A program made the position numbers and the translations under genes. A DNA stretch of 59,342 nucleotides from Bowdeniella nasicola. Its GTDB lineage: Bacteria; Actinomycetota; Actinomycetes; Actinomycetales; Actinomycetaceae. The notes under the pieces are model-generated. The model searched no databases and had not been told where the DNA came from. It saw only the letters and a list, made by a program, of their open reading frames with translations. Shown here piece after piece: positions 20,938 through 29,859 of the stretch (positions are counted from its first letter, which is position 1; each line of letters opens with the position of its first letter). The DNA is taken from the NCBI GenBank assembly GCA_030537895.1, contig JAUNVA010000009.1, forward strand, positions 1 to 59,342, in the 5' to 3' direction.

Positions 20938-22022
20938 GCAACCATACGGAGGCGACGGGCTCGGTACCCGGCGGCCGGGAGCAGATCCCGCGGTCGCTCG
21001 CGCTTGATATTGCGCGCGGACTCGCCGTCCTCGGCGTGGTCCTCAACCACACCATCGGGGGGCTGTCCGCGGCCGACGTCATCTCCTACGGGTCGCCGTG
21101 GCTTGCCGTCAATGACGCCCTGATCGTCGGGCGCATGCCCGCGATGTTCTTCCTCATTGGCCTATTCATTCCGCGCTCCGTCGCGAAACGCGGCGCGTGG
21201 GGCTACATCCGCGAGCGCAGCGCTATCCTTCTGTGGGTCTACCTCGTGTGGTACGTGATCCAATCGAGTGCCGAGTACGCTACGAGCTCGCTGAAGAACA
21301 CGCCGGTGCCGGCCTCGATCCTGTGGGAGCTGTGGAGTCCCATCGCGCACCTGTGGTTTCTTCCCATGCTCGCGCTGGGGACCCTTGCCGTCGTCATCTC
21401 CCGAGTCTGGCGCCACCCTCTTGCGCTCGTGATCTTCGCGTTCGTCTCCCTCGCATGTTGGGGCTGGCGCCCACCCCTCATCGGGTTTGACGGGCTTGGA
21501 AACCTCGCGTTCTTGGCGCTCGGCGCCGTCGTCGGACTGCCTCGCATGGTCGCGTTCCTGGAGCGCCGAACGATGATCGTCGTCGTGGGGATCACCTGCG
21601 CGGTCGCCTACGCGGGGCTGCTGTCTCTCGGGGCCGAGGAACCACGCACCGGCGCGGCCCTCGACATCGTGGACCGCGTGGTCTCCTTCGGGGCGGCCCT
21701 GGTCGCCATCCCGGTGCTGTTCGGGATGTCGGCGCTGCTCGCGCTTATCCCGCGCCTGGCCGATCTGCTCGGCTGGGTCGGGACGCGCACCATCGGGCTG
21801 TACGCCTCCCACATCGTGTTCATGGCGGGACTTCGAATCGTCCTCATGAAGGCCGGGCTCAGCGATGAGCACGCCCTCGTGCTTCTCGTCTGCCTCGGCG
21901 CCGCCGTCCTCGCCCTCGGCTTTCAGGAGTTCGCGAACCGGGTCGGGCTCACCTGGCTGTTCACGCTGCCGGCCCCCTGGCTCGCACACGTGCGAACCAC
22001 ACGCGAATCGGTAGCCCGATAG
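20934..22022 (+). CDS. Acyltransferase family 3 membrane protein
   Basis: This 362-residue integral membrane protein is of the acyltransferase-3 (OafA/WecH-like) family, which O-acetylates surface sugars. The start shows SLALDIARGLAVLGVVLNH, with the conserved R and the catalytic-type His near the end of TM1, then ten or so hydrophobic segments including FFLIGLFIPRS, and a basic loop. GTG 20934 is used because it overlaps the previous stop (GTGA). The longer frame from 20532 is antisense-like shadow through the GT25 gene. It is likely to acetylate the polymer made by this locus. Confidence 0.83.
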   Translation: MSNHTEATGSVPGGREQIPRSLALDIARGLAVLGVVLNHTIGGLSAADVISYGSPWLAVNDALIVGRMPAMFFLIGLFIPRSVAKRGAWGYIRERSAILLWVYLVWYVIQSSAEYATSSLKNTPVPASILWELWSPIAHLWFLPMLALGTLAVVISRVWRHPLALVIFAFVSLACWGWRPPLIGFDGLGNLAFLALGAVVGLPRMVAFLERRTMIVVVGITCAVAYAGLLSLGAEEPRTGAALDIVDRVVSFGAALVAIPVLFGMSALLALIPRLADLLGWVGTRTIGLYASHIVFMAGLRIVLMKAGLSDEHALVLLVCLGAAVLALGFQEFANRVGLTWLFTLPAPWLAHVRTTRESVAR

Positions 22023-22045
22023 GCCGGCGCGGCCCGGATGCTCGA

Positions 22046-23053
22046 TCAGGTCGCTGACCCGCCGCCTTCGCCGGCCCGGAATGCCGCGGCGATCTCAGGC
22101 CATGTTCTCTTGCCCCACGGGTCAATCGGGACGAGGGGCCCCTGGGGGCGCCACTCCATCTCTTCCGGCGCGTGGCCGGCAATGAGGTCATCCCACAGGA
22201 CGCTCAGGGCATCGTCGTCCAGCGCCGCAAGATCACGCCAGTGATCTCCGCCCAACTGGGAACGCGCCCCGAATGCGGCATCGAGTGCAGCACTCCCCTG
22301 CCGGATCTTTCTGAGGAATTGAGAGCGGGAACGCCACGGGAAGTGCAGAATCCGCAGTCCGTCGCTACAGTCACCGAGCCGATCGACGGCATGATTCCCG
22401 TGGTGGATGACGGCGCCCCGCATCCAGCGGAACGCCACCTTAGGTAGGCGTGCCGGAAGCGGATCAATACGCCATTCACCGTCGAGTACTCCCACGTCCT
22501 TCGGGAAGGCGTTAAAGACCTGTCCGCTCACAATCGGGGTTGAGGTACTGCGGAGTGCCTCAACGAGCGTGCCCTCCACCCCGTACCAGAACTCGTCCGC
22601 ATCGAAGGGAACGATCCAGTCCGCACCCGCCCGGGCTGCCGCACGTGCAAGCGCGTCCATCTTCGGTCCTTGAAGGTGTGCGGGTTCGATATCGCGCGCG
22701 ACGAAAACCCGCTCGTCACGGGCAGCCAGGCCGGTCAGGTATTGGAAGGTACCGTCGGTTGAACCGTTATCGGCCACGACGATCCCGCTCACGCCTTGGG
22801 TAAGGAAGTGCTCGAGGGTCCGGGGGAGGATATCGATCTCGTTCTTCACCACACTGATCGCCCAAACCGAGCCCACCCGGCGTCGTGTATGCGCCGATCC
22901 CAGATCTGGAATGGCGAGACGGTCACGAACCCGGGCACGCGTTGAACGTGCCGAGGGGCTCGCAGCGTTCGCGATCATGCCCCTGAGCTGACGTACTCGT
23001 TTCGTCGCAAGATAACCCCGGTGTTTAATCTGGCGGAGAGTTGTCATGGGCAT
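22046..23053 (-). CDS. GT2-like glycosyltransferase with KH.GYL.KR N-terminus
   Basis: This 335-residue protein belongs to the Glyco_tranf_2_4 group: VWAISVVKNEIDILPRTLEHF, VVADNGSTDGT, WIVPFDADEFW (metal site) and later LRILHFPWRS, all typical of this family in capsule loci. ATG 23053 has GGAGGAAGGA in front; the ATG two codons later (23047) is also possible. Residues 5-30 are basic and amphipathic (RQIKHRGYLATKR) and match the N-terminus of the GT32-like protein at 11527, although the catalytic domains are unrelated. It converges with the acyltransferase gene. Substrate unknown. Confidence 0.8.
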   Translation of the reverse strand: MPMTTLRQIKHRGYLATKRVRQLRGMIANAASPSARSTRARVRDRLAIPDLGSAHTRRRVGSVWAISVVKNEIDILPRTLEHFLTQGVSGIVVADNGSTDGTFQYLTGLAARDERVFVARDIEPAHLQGPKMDALARAAARAGADWIVPFDADEFWYGVEGTLVEALRSTSTPIVSGQVFNAFPKDVGVLDGEWRIDPLPARLPKVAFRWMRGAVIHHGNHAVDRLGDCSDGLRILHFPWRSRSQFLRKIRQGSAALDAAFGARSQLGGDHWRDLAALDDDALSVLWDDLIAGHAPEEMEWRPQGPLVPIDPWGKRTWPEIAAAFRAGEGGGSAT

Positions 23054-23170
23054 GCGAGAATCCTTCCTCCCACTGATCCCTGCCCCTACGGTAGGTCGGC
23101 CGCGACCCGCTGGACACACGCTATCGCCCCATGCCCCGTCCGTTCCGATGCCTCACCGCAACACCGCTCC

Positions 23171-24415
23171 CTAGCGCAGCGCTCCGGCCAGCCGCGAGAT
23201 GCCCTCGAGCACCGTCTCCTTCGGCTGCGCGCACGCCAGGCGCACCCACCCGTTCCATGTCTCACCGAACCGGCCACCCGGGCTCACCTGGACTCCGGCC
23301 CGCTCGGCGGCCGCGAGCACGGCGTCGTCGTCCTTCGCGTAGGCGCTGAGGTCCGCCCACACGAGGGCGGTTCCGTCCGGGCGGGCGAGGACGGCGTCAG
23401 GAAGTTCGGCCTGGAGCGTCTCGACGGCGGCTGCGCAATTGTCCGCGACCCGGGTTGCGAGCTCGTCCGCGAACGCACCGCCCTCGCGCCACGCGGCGAC
23501 GGCGGCCGGGACCGCCAGCGCGTCTGCGGCACCGAGGCCCATCCGGTCGCGCGCCGCCCGTAGAGACTCGCGTAGCTCCCCCGTCGCGAACGCCACGGCC
23601 GCGCCGAGCCCGGCCATTGAGAAGGTGATGGTGGGCGAGCTGGTGAGCAGGAGGCGTCCGGTCTCGAACAGGTATGGACACGCCTTCGCCATCGGCGTGT
23701 AGGGCACGTCGGGACGGGTGAAGTCGGCGTGGATATCGTCGCTCACCACGACGGCGCGGTAGATCTCGGCAAGGTAGCCCACGCGCTTGAGTTCCTCCTC
23801 GCTCCATACGCGCCCACTCGGGTTGTGCGGATTGGTCCACAGGAGGTAGTCCGCACCGATCATCGCGTTCTCGAGCGCCGGCCAGTTGATGCGCAACCGC
23901 CCCCCGAAATTCTCCATCCGCACGAGCCGCAGCTGAGCGCCCGAGGCCCGCACCAGCGCGGCAATCCGCCCGTAGGCGGGGCTGAGGGCCACGACGACGG
24001 GCGGACGGACCGGCCCGGGCTCGGCAGCCTCACGTTCCGCGGCCTCGGCGGCCGCGAGCTGACCCACGACCTCCATTGGTGCCCCCATCTGCAGGGCCAG
24101 TGCGGGGTCAGGCGCACCCTCGGTCGCGTCGCTGGAGCCTCCGGGCTCGTGAAACACCGGCCCCGCATTCAGCAGCGCCGCGAGCGCCTGTGTGGTGCGC
24201 GGGACAAACAGCGCTGAGTCCGCGGGGACATCCCATCCGTGGCGTTCGCGCTGCCAGCGAGCGGCAGCCTCCAGGTAATCCTCGCCAACCTGCCCGGCGG
24301 GATAGGAAACCTGCTCCGCGCCGCGGCGCACGGCAGCGCGCACCACCTCAGGGGTCTCGTAAGCGGAACTCACGAAGGCGAGATCGATGAGTGGGGACTG
24401 CGCGGCGGTGCTCAT
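23171..24415 (-). CDS. MalY/PatB-like aminotransferase homologue lacking the PLP lysine
   Basis: This 414-residue fold-type I protein is related to MalY/PatB cystathionine beta-lyases. It keeps TNPHNPSGRVW (194-204), SDDIHADF (225-232), an aromatic-rich substrate region and the C-terminal carboxylate-binding WVRLACAQP. The Schiff-base lysine, expected in SPGKTF, is Ile263 (SPTITF), encoded by ATC at 23629-23627. It also lacks the family's opening D..GT.S.KWD segment and VADM-F motif, and carries an acidic/Ala insertion of about 45 residues (90-138). A lysine-less protein cannot form the usual internal aldimine, so it is probably a pseudoenzyme, a regulator or a decaying copy. It lies 48 bases past the interrupted NhaC gene; an intact homologue is at 25971-27131. 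Confidence 0.8.
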   Translation of the reverse strand: MSTAAQSPLIDLAFVSSAYETPEVVRAAVRRGAEQVSYPAGQVGEDYLEAAARWQRERHGWDVPADSALFVPRTTQALAALLNAGPVFHEPGGSSDATEGAPDPALALQMGAPMEVVGQLAAAEAAEREAAEPGPVRPPVVVALSPAYGRIAALVRASGAQLRLVRMENFGGRLRINWPALENAMIGADYLLWTNPHNPSGRVWSEEELKRVGYLAEIYRAVVVSDDIHADFTRPDVPYTPMAKACPYLFETGRLLLTSSPTITFSMAGLGAAVAFATGELRESLRAARDRMGLGAADALAVPAAVAAWREGGAFADELATRVADNCAAAVETLQAELPDAVLARPDGTALVWADLSAYAKDDDAVLAAAERAGVQVSPGGRFGETWNGWVRLACAQPKETVLEGISRLAGALR

Positions 24416-24463
24416 GGCGCCATTGTCCCACTGTTGACCCGCCGCGCAGCCCCGTCAGGGTTC

Positions 24464-25939
24464 CTAGATGGTCGCTTCCAGTTCGCTCTTCTCTTCGTTC
24501 GAAAGCTTCGCGATACCGATACCGGTGGCACCCCAGATGAGGGCGAAACCGATGGCGATCCAGTTCGAGACCGCCCACGGCAGGTAGCTCAAGGTGTCGA
24601 CCCCAAGGGTGCCCGCCATGTAGGCACCGGCGGCCGTCCACGGGAGGATCGGCTCAATGACCGTCACGGAGTCCTCGATGGTACGCGAGAGGTTCTTCGG
24701 GTGCAGGCCGCTCTTGATGTAGGCGGGACGCAGGATCTCACCGGGGATGAGCAGGGAGACTTGTCCATTCGAGGTGATCCCGATCGTGGACACGCCCGTG
24801 ACGACCGTCGCCGCGATGAGCCCGAAGGTGGAGCGCACTCCGCCAAGCAGCTTGTCGATCAAAATGTTCAGCGACGGTGTCACCGACATGACCCCGGCGA
24901 AGGAGATGGCGCAGAAGCAGATGAGCAGTGTGGACATCATCGAGTTCATACCGCCGCGCTCCACGAGCTTCGTCACGTCCTCGACAACGTTCTCCGCGTC
25001 GAATCCGGAGGCGGTGATCATGTCAACGGTGAACCCGTTGACGGCGGCACTCACCGTGTCCTTCAGGGTGATCCCCTGGATGACGATGGCGTTCAGAGCG
25101 GCCACGCCTCCCGAGAGCAGCATGACGGGCACGGTCGGCAGCTTCATGGCTGACCCAGCGAGCACGATCACCACCGGGATCACAAGGACCAGCGCCCACC
25201 ATCCGGTGAGGTTGAAGGCGGACGACAGGGTATCCATGACGACGCCGACCTTCTCCGGAACCTCCCCACCGGCGGTGTTATTGAGCCCGAAGAAAAGGTA
25301 GACGGTCCCTGACACCACGAAGGCGGGCAGGGTCGTCCACAGCATGTGCCGGATGTGGACGAACAGGTTCCCGCCCGCGGCTTAGGAGGCGATGTTTGTC
25401 GTATCCGACAGGGGCGAGAGCTTGACTCCAATCTAGGCGCGGGCGACGACGGCGCCGGCCACGACGGCGAGATTCGCATCCATCCCCATAGCGACGCCCA
25501 TGAAGGCCACACCGATGGTGCCCGCCGATCCCCACGAGGTGCCGGTGCACAGGGAGACGATCGCGGTCACTACGAGGGCCACGAGGGCGAGATATTGCGG
25601 CGAGATGAGCTTAAGCCCGTAGTAGATGAGCATGGGGATGGTGCCGCCCGCCATCCACGTGCCGATCAGGAGGCCCACGACGATGAGGATGAGGATCGCC
25701 GGCATGGTCTTCGCGATCTTGTGGGCAATCGCGTCGATGATGTCCTGCCAGGTGTAACCGAGGGAGATGGCGACGAGGCCCGCGATGATCGCGGCGATGA
25801 TGAGCAGCGGCTCAACGGGCAGTTCGAAGGCGATGTAGCCGCCGCCGAGCAGGATGAGCAGTGCGAGAACGGGAAGGAACGCGAGGAAGAGCGTGGGCTC
25901 GCGCCGCCCGTCGCGTGGGGTTGAGGGGTCGGTGTGCAT
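24464..25939 (-). pseudogene. NhaC-type Na+/H+ antiporter gene interrupted by two in-frame stops
   Basis: Read as one frame of 492 codons, this is a full-length NhaC-family antiporter with about eleven membrane spans. The first part (25939-25433, 168 codons) has TMPAILILIVVGLLIG and CTGTSWGSAGTIGVAF, and the second part (25345-24464) has GQVSLLIPGE and LPWAVSNW. The frame is broken by TAG at 25435-25433 and TAA at 25384-25382, 17 codons apart, with no frameshift. Between them the conserved motif KLSPLSDTTN is intact, but the residue before it, normally Asp in GDKLSPLSD, is Val. A good AAGGAG site precedes ATG 25939. It is most simply a recent pseudogene; stop readthrough or two separate half-proteins are less likely options. 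Confidence 0.8.
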
Positions 25940-25970
25940 GGCGTTCTCCTTCGAACGACTGGTGCGGGGT

Positions 25971-27131
25971 TTACATAGCGTTCACGAGGCGGCTCAGCGC
26001 TACCTCGAGGGTGGACGCCGGCAGCGCCGCATTAAAGCGCGCCCACGTCGGATAGTCGGCCCCGAAATCGGAGCCGGCGGCGAGGGCCACGCGGGCCCGT
26101 TCCTGCCAGGCTTGCAGCGCGTGCGCATCGCTCACGTACGCCGCAAGATCAGCCCACAGGAGATAGGTGCCCTCGGGCGCGTGGAAACGCGCCTGAGGCA
26201 GCTCGGTGGTGAGGAAGGAGGCCAAGATCGCGAGGTTGTGGTCGATCACTGCGTTCAGCTCATCGACCCAGGCGTGTCCGCGTGTCCAAGCGGCGATGGT
26301 GGCCGGGATCGCGAAGTAGTTGGGGTTATGCAGCCCGATTCGGCGTTTCGCTGCGGTGAGGTCCGCACGCAACTGCGGGTCTGGAACGATGATCGCGGCG
26401 GCCTCCAGACCCGCCGTGTTGAAGGTCTTTCCAGGAGACAGGCACGTCACGAGCAGGCCCGCCCGAGCGAGCTCAGGTGCCCGCTTGGCGAGCGGCACGT
26501 AGGTGGCCTCCGGACGCAAGAAATCGGCGTGGATGTCATCACTTATCACCAGTGTGTGCCCGGTCATCGCCGCCTCGGCAATACGGTCGAGCTCCGCGGG
26601 TTCCCATACCCGGCCGGTGGGGTTGTGTGGCGAGCACAAGAGGAACACGTCGGCCGCTTCAATCGCGGCGCCCAGGCGCTCGTCCGGCAACCGCCAGCCC
26701 TGCCGCGTCTCGGTGAGCGGTACCTCGATGAGCTCACAGCCGGCGGCGCGTACCACCTCGAGGATGGGGCCGTAGGCGGGCATGAGAGTGGCGACGGTTG
26801 GCGGCTCCGCAAAGACGTGGTTCACGAGTGCGGAGATCAACTGGACGATCCGTGGGAAGAACACGATCTCCCCTTCGTCCACGTCCCACCCGTGCCGGGT
26901 GCACTGCCAGGAGGCGGCCGCCGCGGCGTAGTCGGCGAACACCTCGGTGTAGCCGTACAGGCCGTGCCCGGCGGCGCGTTCAACCGCGTCACGCACCGCC
27001 GGACACGAGGTGAACTCCTGGTCCGCAACCGACAGGCTCAGCGCATCGGCGCCCAGGGGCGCGGCCAGCAGGTCCCACTTCGCGGACCACGTGCCCCATC
27101 GGTCGATGGGGGTGTCGAACGCGCCGCCCAT
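25971..27131 (-). CDS. MalY/PatB-type aminotransferase / C-S lyase
   Basis: This 386-residue PLP enzyme of the MalY/PatB group usually cleaves cystathionine or cysteine S-conjugates, or transaminates amino acids. All key parts are present: the opening DRWGTWSAKWD (10-20), VADQEF (35-40), LCSPHNPTGRVW (165-176), SDDIHADF (197-204), the PLP lysine in SPGKTFNTAGL (Lys235), and the final R in WARFNAALP. It starts at ATG 27131, three bases after the stop of the xylose permease gene upstream, so it lies at the tail of the xylose operon and may be co-transcribed with it. It is followed by the broken NhaC gene and the lysine-less homologue. It is cytoplasmic. Confidence 0.9.
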   Translation of the reverse strand: MGGAFDTPIDRWGTWSAKWDLLAAPLGADALSLSVADQEFTSCPAVRDAVERAAGHGLYGYTEVFADYAAAAASWQCTRHGWDVDEGEIVFFPRIVQLISALVNHVFAEPPTVATLMPAYGPILEVVRAAGCELIEVPLTETRQGWRLPDERLGAAIEAADVFLLCSPHNPTGRVWEPAELDRIAEAAMTGHTLVISDDIHADFLRPEATYVPLAKRAPELARAGLLVTCLSPGKTFNTAGLEAAAIIVPDPQLRADLTAAKRRIGLHNPNYFAIPATIAAWTRGHAWVDELNAVIDHNLAILASFLTTELPQARFHAPEGTYLLWADLAAYVSDAHALQAWQERARVALAAGSDFGADYPTWARFNAALPASTLEVALSRLVNAM

Positions 27132-27133
27132 GA

Positions 27134-28300
27134 TCAGGACGCCTTCTTACTGCCGATCAGGTCGACCGCCACGGCCAGCAGCACGACCAGCCCCTTGATG
27201 GACTGCTGCCAGGCGGAGTCGACGTTCATGATGGACAGGCCCATGTTGAGCACGCCCATGATGAGGGCGCCGACAATCGCGCCGGAGATCTTCCCCTTGC
27301 CGCCGGTGACGGCGGTCCCACCGATGAAGGCGGCGGCGATGGCGTCCAGCTCGTACATGTTGCCCGCGGTCGCGACGGCGGCGCCGGCGCGCGAGGTGGT
27401 CACGATGCCCGCGAGCGCGGAGAGGATCCCCATGTTCACGAACACCATGAAGTCAACGCGCCGCGTGTTGATGCCGGACAGGCGCGCCGCGGCGAGGTTG
27501 CCGCCCACCGCGTAGATGTGACGGCCGAACACGGTCTTATTCATGACGAACGTGTAGATGAGCACGAGCGCACCGATGATCACGAGCACGATCGGGGTTC
27601 CGCCGGCGGACAGGGAGAGCAGCACGGACACAAGTCCGATGGCGCCCACGATAATGATGTTCTTGGCGATGAAGCCGGCGAGCGGTTCGAGCTCCCGACC
27701 GGCGGAGCGGGCCTTGCGCCGGGCCGTGAACCCGGCCCACAGGACTCCGGCGATCGCGATCGCGCCAAGCACGAGCGTGACGACGTCGTAGTATCCGACG
27801 AATCCGAGCACGTTGGGCAGCGATCCGTTGGCGATGTCGACGAACCCGGCGGGCAGGCCGGAGACGGTCCGTTCCACCAGCACGATCGCGAGGCCGCGGA
27901 AAATGAGCATGCCAGCCAGCGTCACGATGAAGGCTGGCACCCCCACGTAGGCGACCCAGAATCCCTGCCAGCAGCCGATGACGACGCCGAGCAGCAGGGC
28001 GACGACGACGGCGAGCGGCCACGCCCAGTGGTAGTCGAACATGAGGATCGCGACCACGCCACCGACGAACGCGACGATGGAGCCGACGGACAGGTCGATG
28101 TGCCGGGCGATGATCACCATCGTCATGCCGATCGCGAGGATCATGACGTAGGCGTTTTGTTGGATGAGGCTCGCGACGTTGTTGGGGGCGAGCAGGAGCC
28201 CGCCGGTCATGATCTGGAAGAGGACCACGATCGCGACGAGGGCGAGCAGGATCCCGTACTGGCGCATGTTCATGGTGAGAGACCTGGTGGCGGTGCTCAT
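27134..28300 (-). CDS. Xylose-type ABC transporter permease (GguB/XylH-like)
   Basis: This 388-residue membrane protein is of the monosaccharide (CUT2) permease family. The conserved [16 protein letters not shown] near residues 55-70 is the CUT2 signature, and [18 protein letters not shown] and [17 protein letters not shown] are also present. About ten membrane spans. ATG 28300 overlaps the ATPase stop (ATGA). The longer frame to 28375 reads through the ATPase end. It works with the ATPase at 28297-29847 and the binding lipoprotein at 29860-31011 and imports sugars, most likely xylose judging from the adjacent xylA and xylB. Confidence 0.93.
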   Translation of the reverse strand: MSTATRSLTMNMRQYGILLALVAIVVLFQIMTGGLLLAPNNVASLIQQNAYVMILAIGMTMVIIARHIDLSVGSIVAFVGGVVAILMFDYHWAWPLAVVVALLLGVVIGCWQGFWVAYVGVPAFIVTLAGMLIFRGLAIVLVERTVSGLPAGFVDIANGSLPNVLGFVGYYDVVTLVLGAIAIAGVLWAGFTARRKARSAGRELEPLAGFIAKNIIIVGAIGLVSVLLSLSAGGTPIVLVIIGALVLIYTFVMNKTVFGRHIYAVGGNLAAARLSGINTRRVDFMVFVNMGILSALAGIVTTSRAGAAVATAGNMYELDAIAAAFIGGTAVTGGKGKISGAIVGALIMGVLNMGLSIMNVDSAWQQSIKGLVVLLAVAVDLIGSKKAS

Positions 28301-29847
28301 CGCAGTGCTCCTTCTTTTTCCATCGTCATCAGGTGCATGAGCGACTCCTGGTTCGCGTCCTCGCGCTCCAGACACCCGGTGATTCGCCCTTGGGAGAGGG
28401 TGTAGATGCGGTCGCAGATCCCAAGGAGTTCGGGCAGTTCGGAGGAGATCACGAGCACGGCCCGCCCGGCGCCCGCAAGCTCGTGAATGATCTGGTAGAT
28501 CTCGTATTTCGCGCCGACGTCGATCCCGCGGGTCGGCTCATCGAGGATGAGGACCTCGGGTTCGGTGTACATCCACTTGGCGAGCACCACCTTCTGCTGG
28601 TTGCCGCCCGACAGCGAGCCGACGACGTCGTCGATCGAACCCGCCTTGATGCGCAGGTCGTCGCGATAGCGCTGCACGACGTCGGTCTCGGCGTGGTGGT
28701 CGACGACGCCGGAGCGGGAGATCCGCCCGAGAGCTGCCGCCGTCACATTGCGCCGAATGTCCTGAATGAGGTTAAGGCCGAGCGATTTGCGGTCCTCGGG
28801 CACATAGGCGAGCCCCGCCGCGATGGCCTTGGGCACGGTGGAGGTATCGACCACCTCGCCGTGCATCCGGACGGTGCCCGAAATGTGGGTGCCGTAGGAG
28901 TGACCGAACACGGACATGGCGAGCTCGGTGCGCCCGGCCCCCATGAGGCCGGCCACCCCGACGATCTCCCCGGCGCGGACGGTGAGGTCCGCGCCGGAGA
29001 CCATCTGGCGCGTGGTGTCGATCGGGTGGTGGACCGTCCAATCGGAAATCTCGAGGACGGGCTCACCGATCGTCGGTTCACGCTCGGGGTAACGGTTGGT
29101 GAGCGGGCGACCCACCATGAGACGAATGAGTTCATCCTCGCTCACCGGTTCGGGGCCGCGCATGGGCAGGGTGTCGACCGTCTGGCCGTCCCGCAGCACG
29201 GTCACCGAATCGGCGATCGCTTCAATCTCGTTGAGCTTGTGGGAGATCACGATCATCGTGACCCCCTCCTCGCGGAGCTGACGCATGAGGCCGAGCAGGT
29301 GAGCGGAGTCCTCGTCGTTCAGGGCCGCGGTCGGCTCATCGAGAATGAGGAGCTTCACCTCCTTGGACAGCGCCTTCGCGATTTCTACCAGTTGCTGGCG
29401 CCCCACCCCGAGGTCGATCACCGTGGTGCCCGGGTCGACGTCGAGCCCCACCTTGTCGAGCAGCACGGCCGCCCGTCGGTTGGTCTCGTGCCAATCGATC
29501 ACGCCGGAGCGAGTGATCTCGGAGCCGAGGAAGATATTCTCGGCGACCGACAGGAACGGGGAGAGGGCCAGCTCCTGGTGGATAATGACGATGCCCACGC
29601 GCTCCGAGTCGCGGATCGACTTGAAGCGGCAGCGTTCCCCGAGGTAGTCGATGTCTCCCTCGTAGGTGCCGTGCGGGTAGACCCCGGACAGCACGTTCAT
29701 GAGGGTGGACTTGCCGGCGCCGTTCTCTCCGCAGATCGCGTGGATCTCACCACGTCGCACCTGGAAGTTCACGTCATCGAGCGCGCGCACACCGGAGAAA
29801 GCCTTGGTGATGTGGCTCATCTGGAGGATGATCTCGTCCGTCTGCAT
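28297..29847 (-). CDS. Sugar ABC transporter ATPase, two-domain (GguA/XylG-like)
   Basis: This 516-residue CUT2-type ATPase carries two nucleotide-binding domains. The first has [14 protein letters not shown] (about 40-53), [14 protein letters not shown] and [11 protein letters not shown]. The second has [12 protein letters not shown] (a degenerate Walker A) and [13 protein letters not shown] with [14 protein letters not shown]. Such asymmetric domains are normal in this family. It sits at the cytoplasmic face with the permease downstream and starts 12 bases after the binding-protein gene. Substrate inferred to be xylose from the operon. Confidence 0.95.
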   Translation of the reverse strand: MQTDEIILQMSHITKAFSGVRALDDVNFQVRRGEIHAICGENGAGKSTLMNVLSGVYPHGTYEGDIDYLGERCRFKSIRDSERVGIVIIHQELALSPFLSVAENIFLGSEITRSGVIDWHETNRRAAVLLDKVGLDVDPGTTVIDLGVGRQQLVEIAKALSKEVKLLILDEPTAALNDEDSAHLLGLMRQLREEGVTMIVISHKLNEIEAIADSVTVLRDGQTVDTLPMRGPEPVSEDELIRLMVGRPLTNRYPEREPTIGEPVLEISDWTVHHPIDTTRQMVSGADLTVRAGEIVGVAGLMGAGRTELAMSVFGHSYGTHISGTVRMHGEVVDTSTVPKAIAAGLAYVPEDRKSLGLNLIQDIRRNVTAAALGRISRSGVVDHHAETDVVQRYRDDLRIKAGSIDDVVGSLSGGNQQKVVLAKWMYTEPEVLILDEPTRGIDVGAKYEIYQIIHELAGAGRAVLVISSELPELLGICDRIYTLSQGRITGCLEREDANQESLMHLMTMEKEGALR

Positions 29848-29859
29848 GGTGAGACTGCC

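Noticed and set aside
25382..25435. Frameshift as the cause of the split NhaC gene
   Set aside because: Both halves and the stretch between are in the same frame; only two stop codons interrupt it, so no frameshift is needed.
25854..27515. Rightward 553-codon frame across the NhaC and MalY genes
   Set aside because: It is antisense to recognisable protein motifs and has no features of its own.
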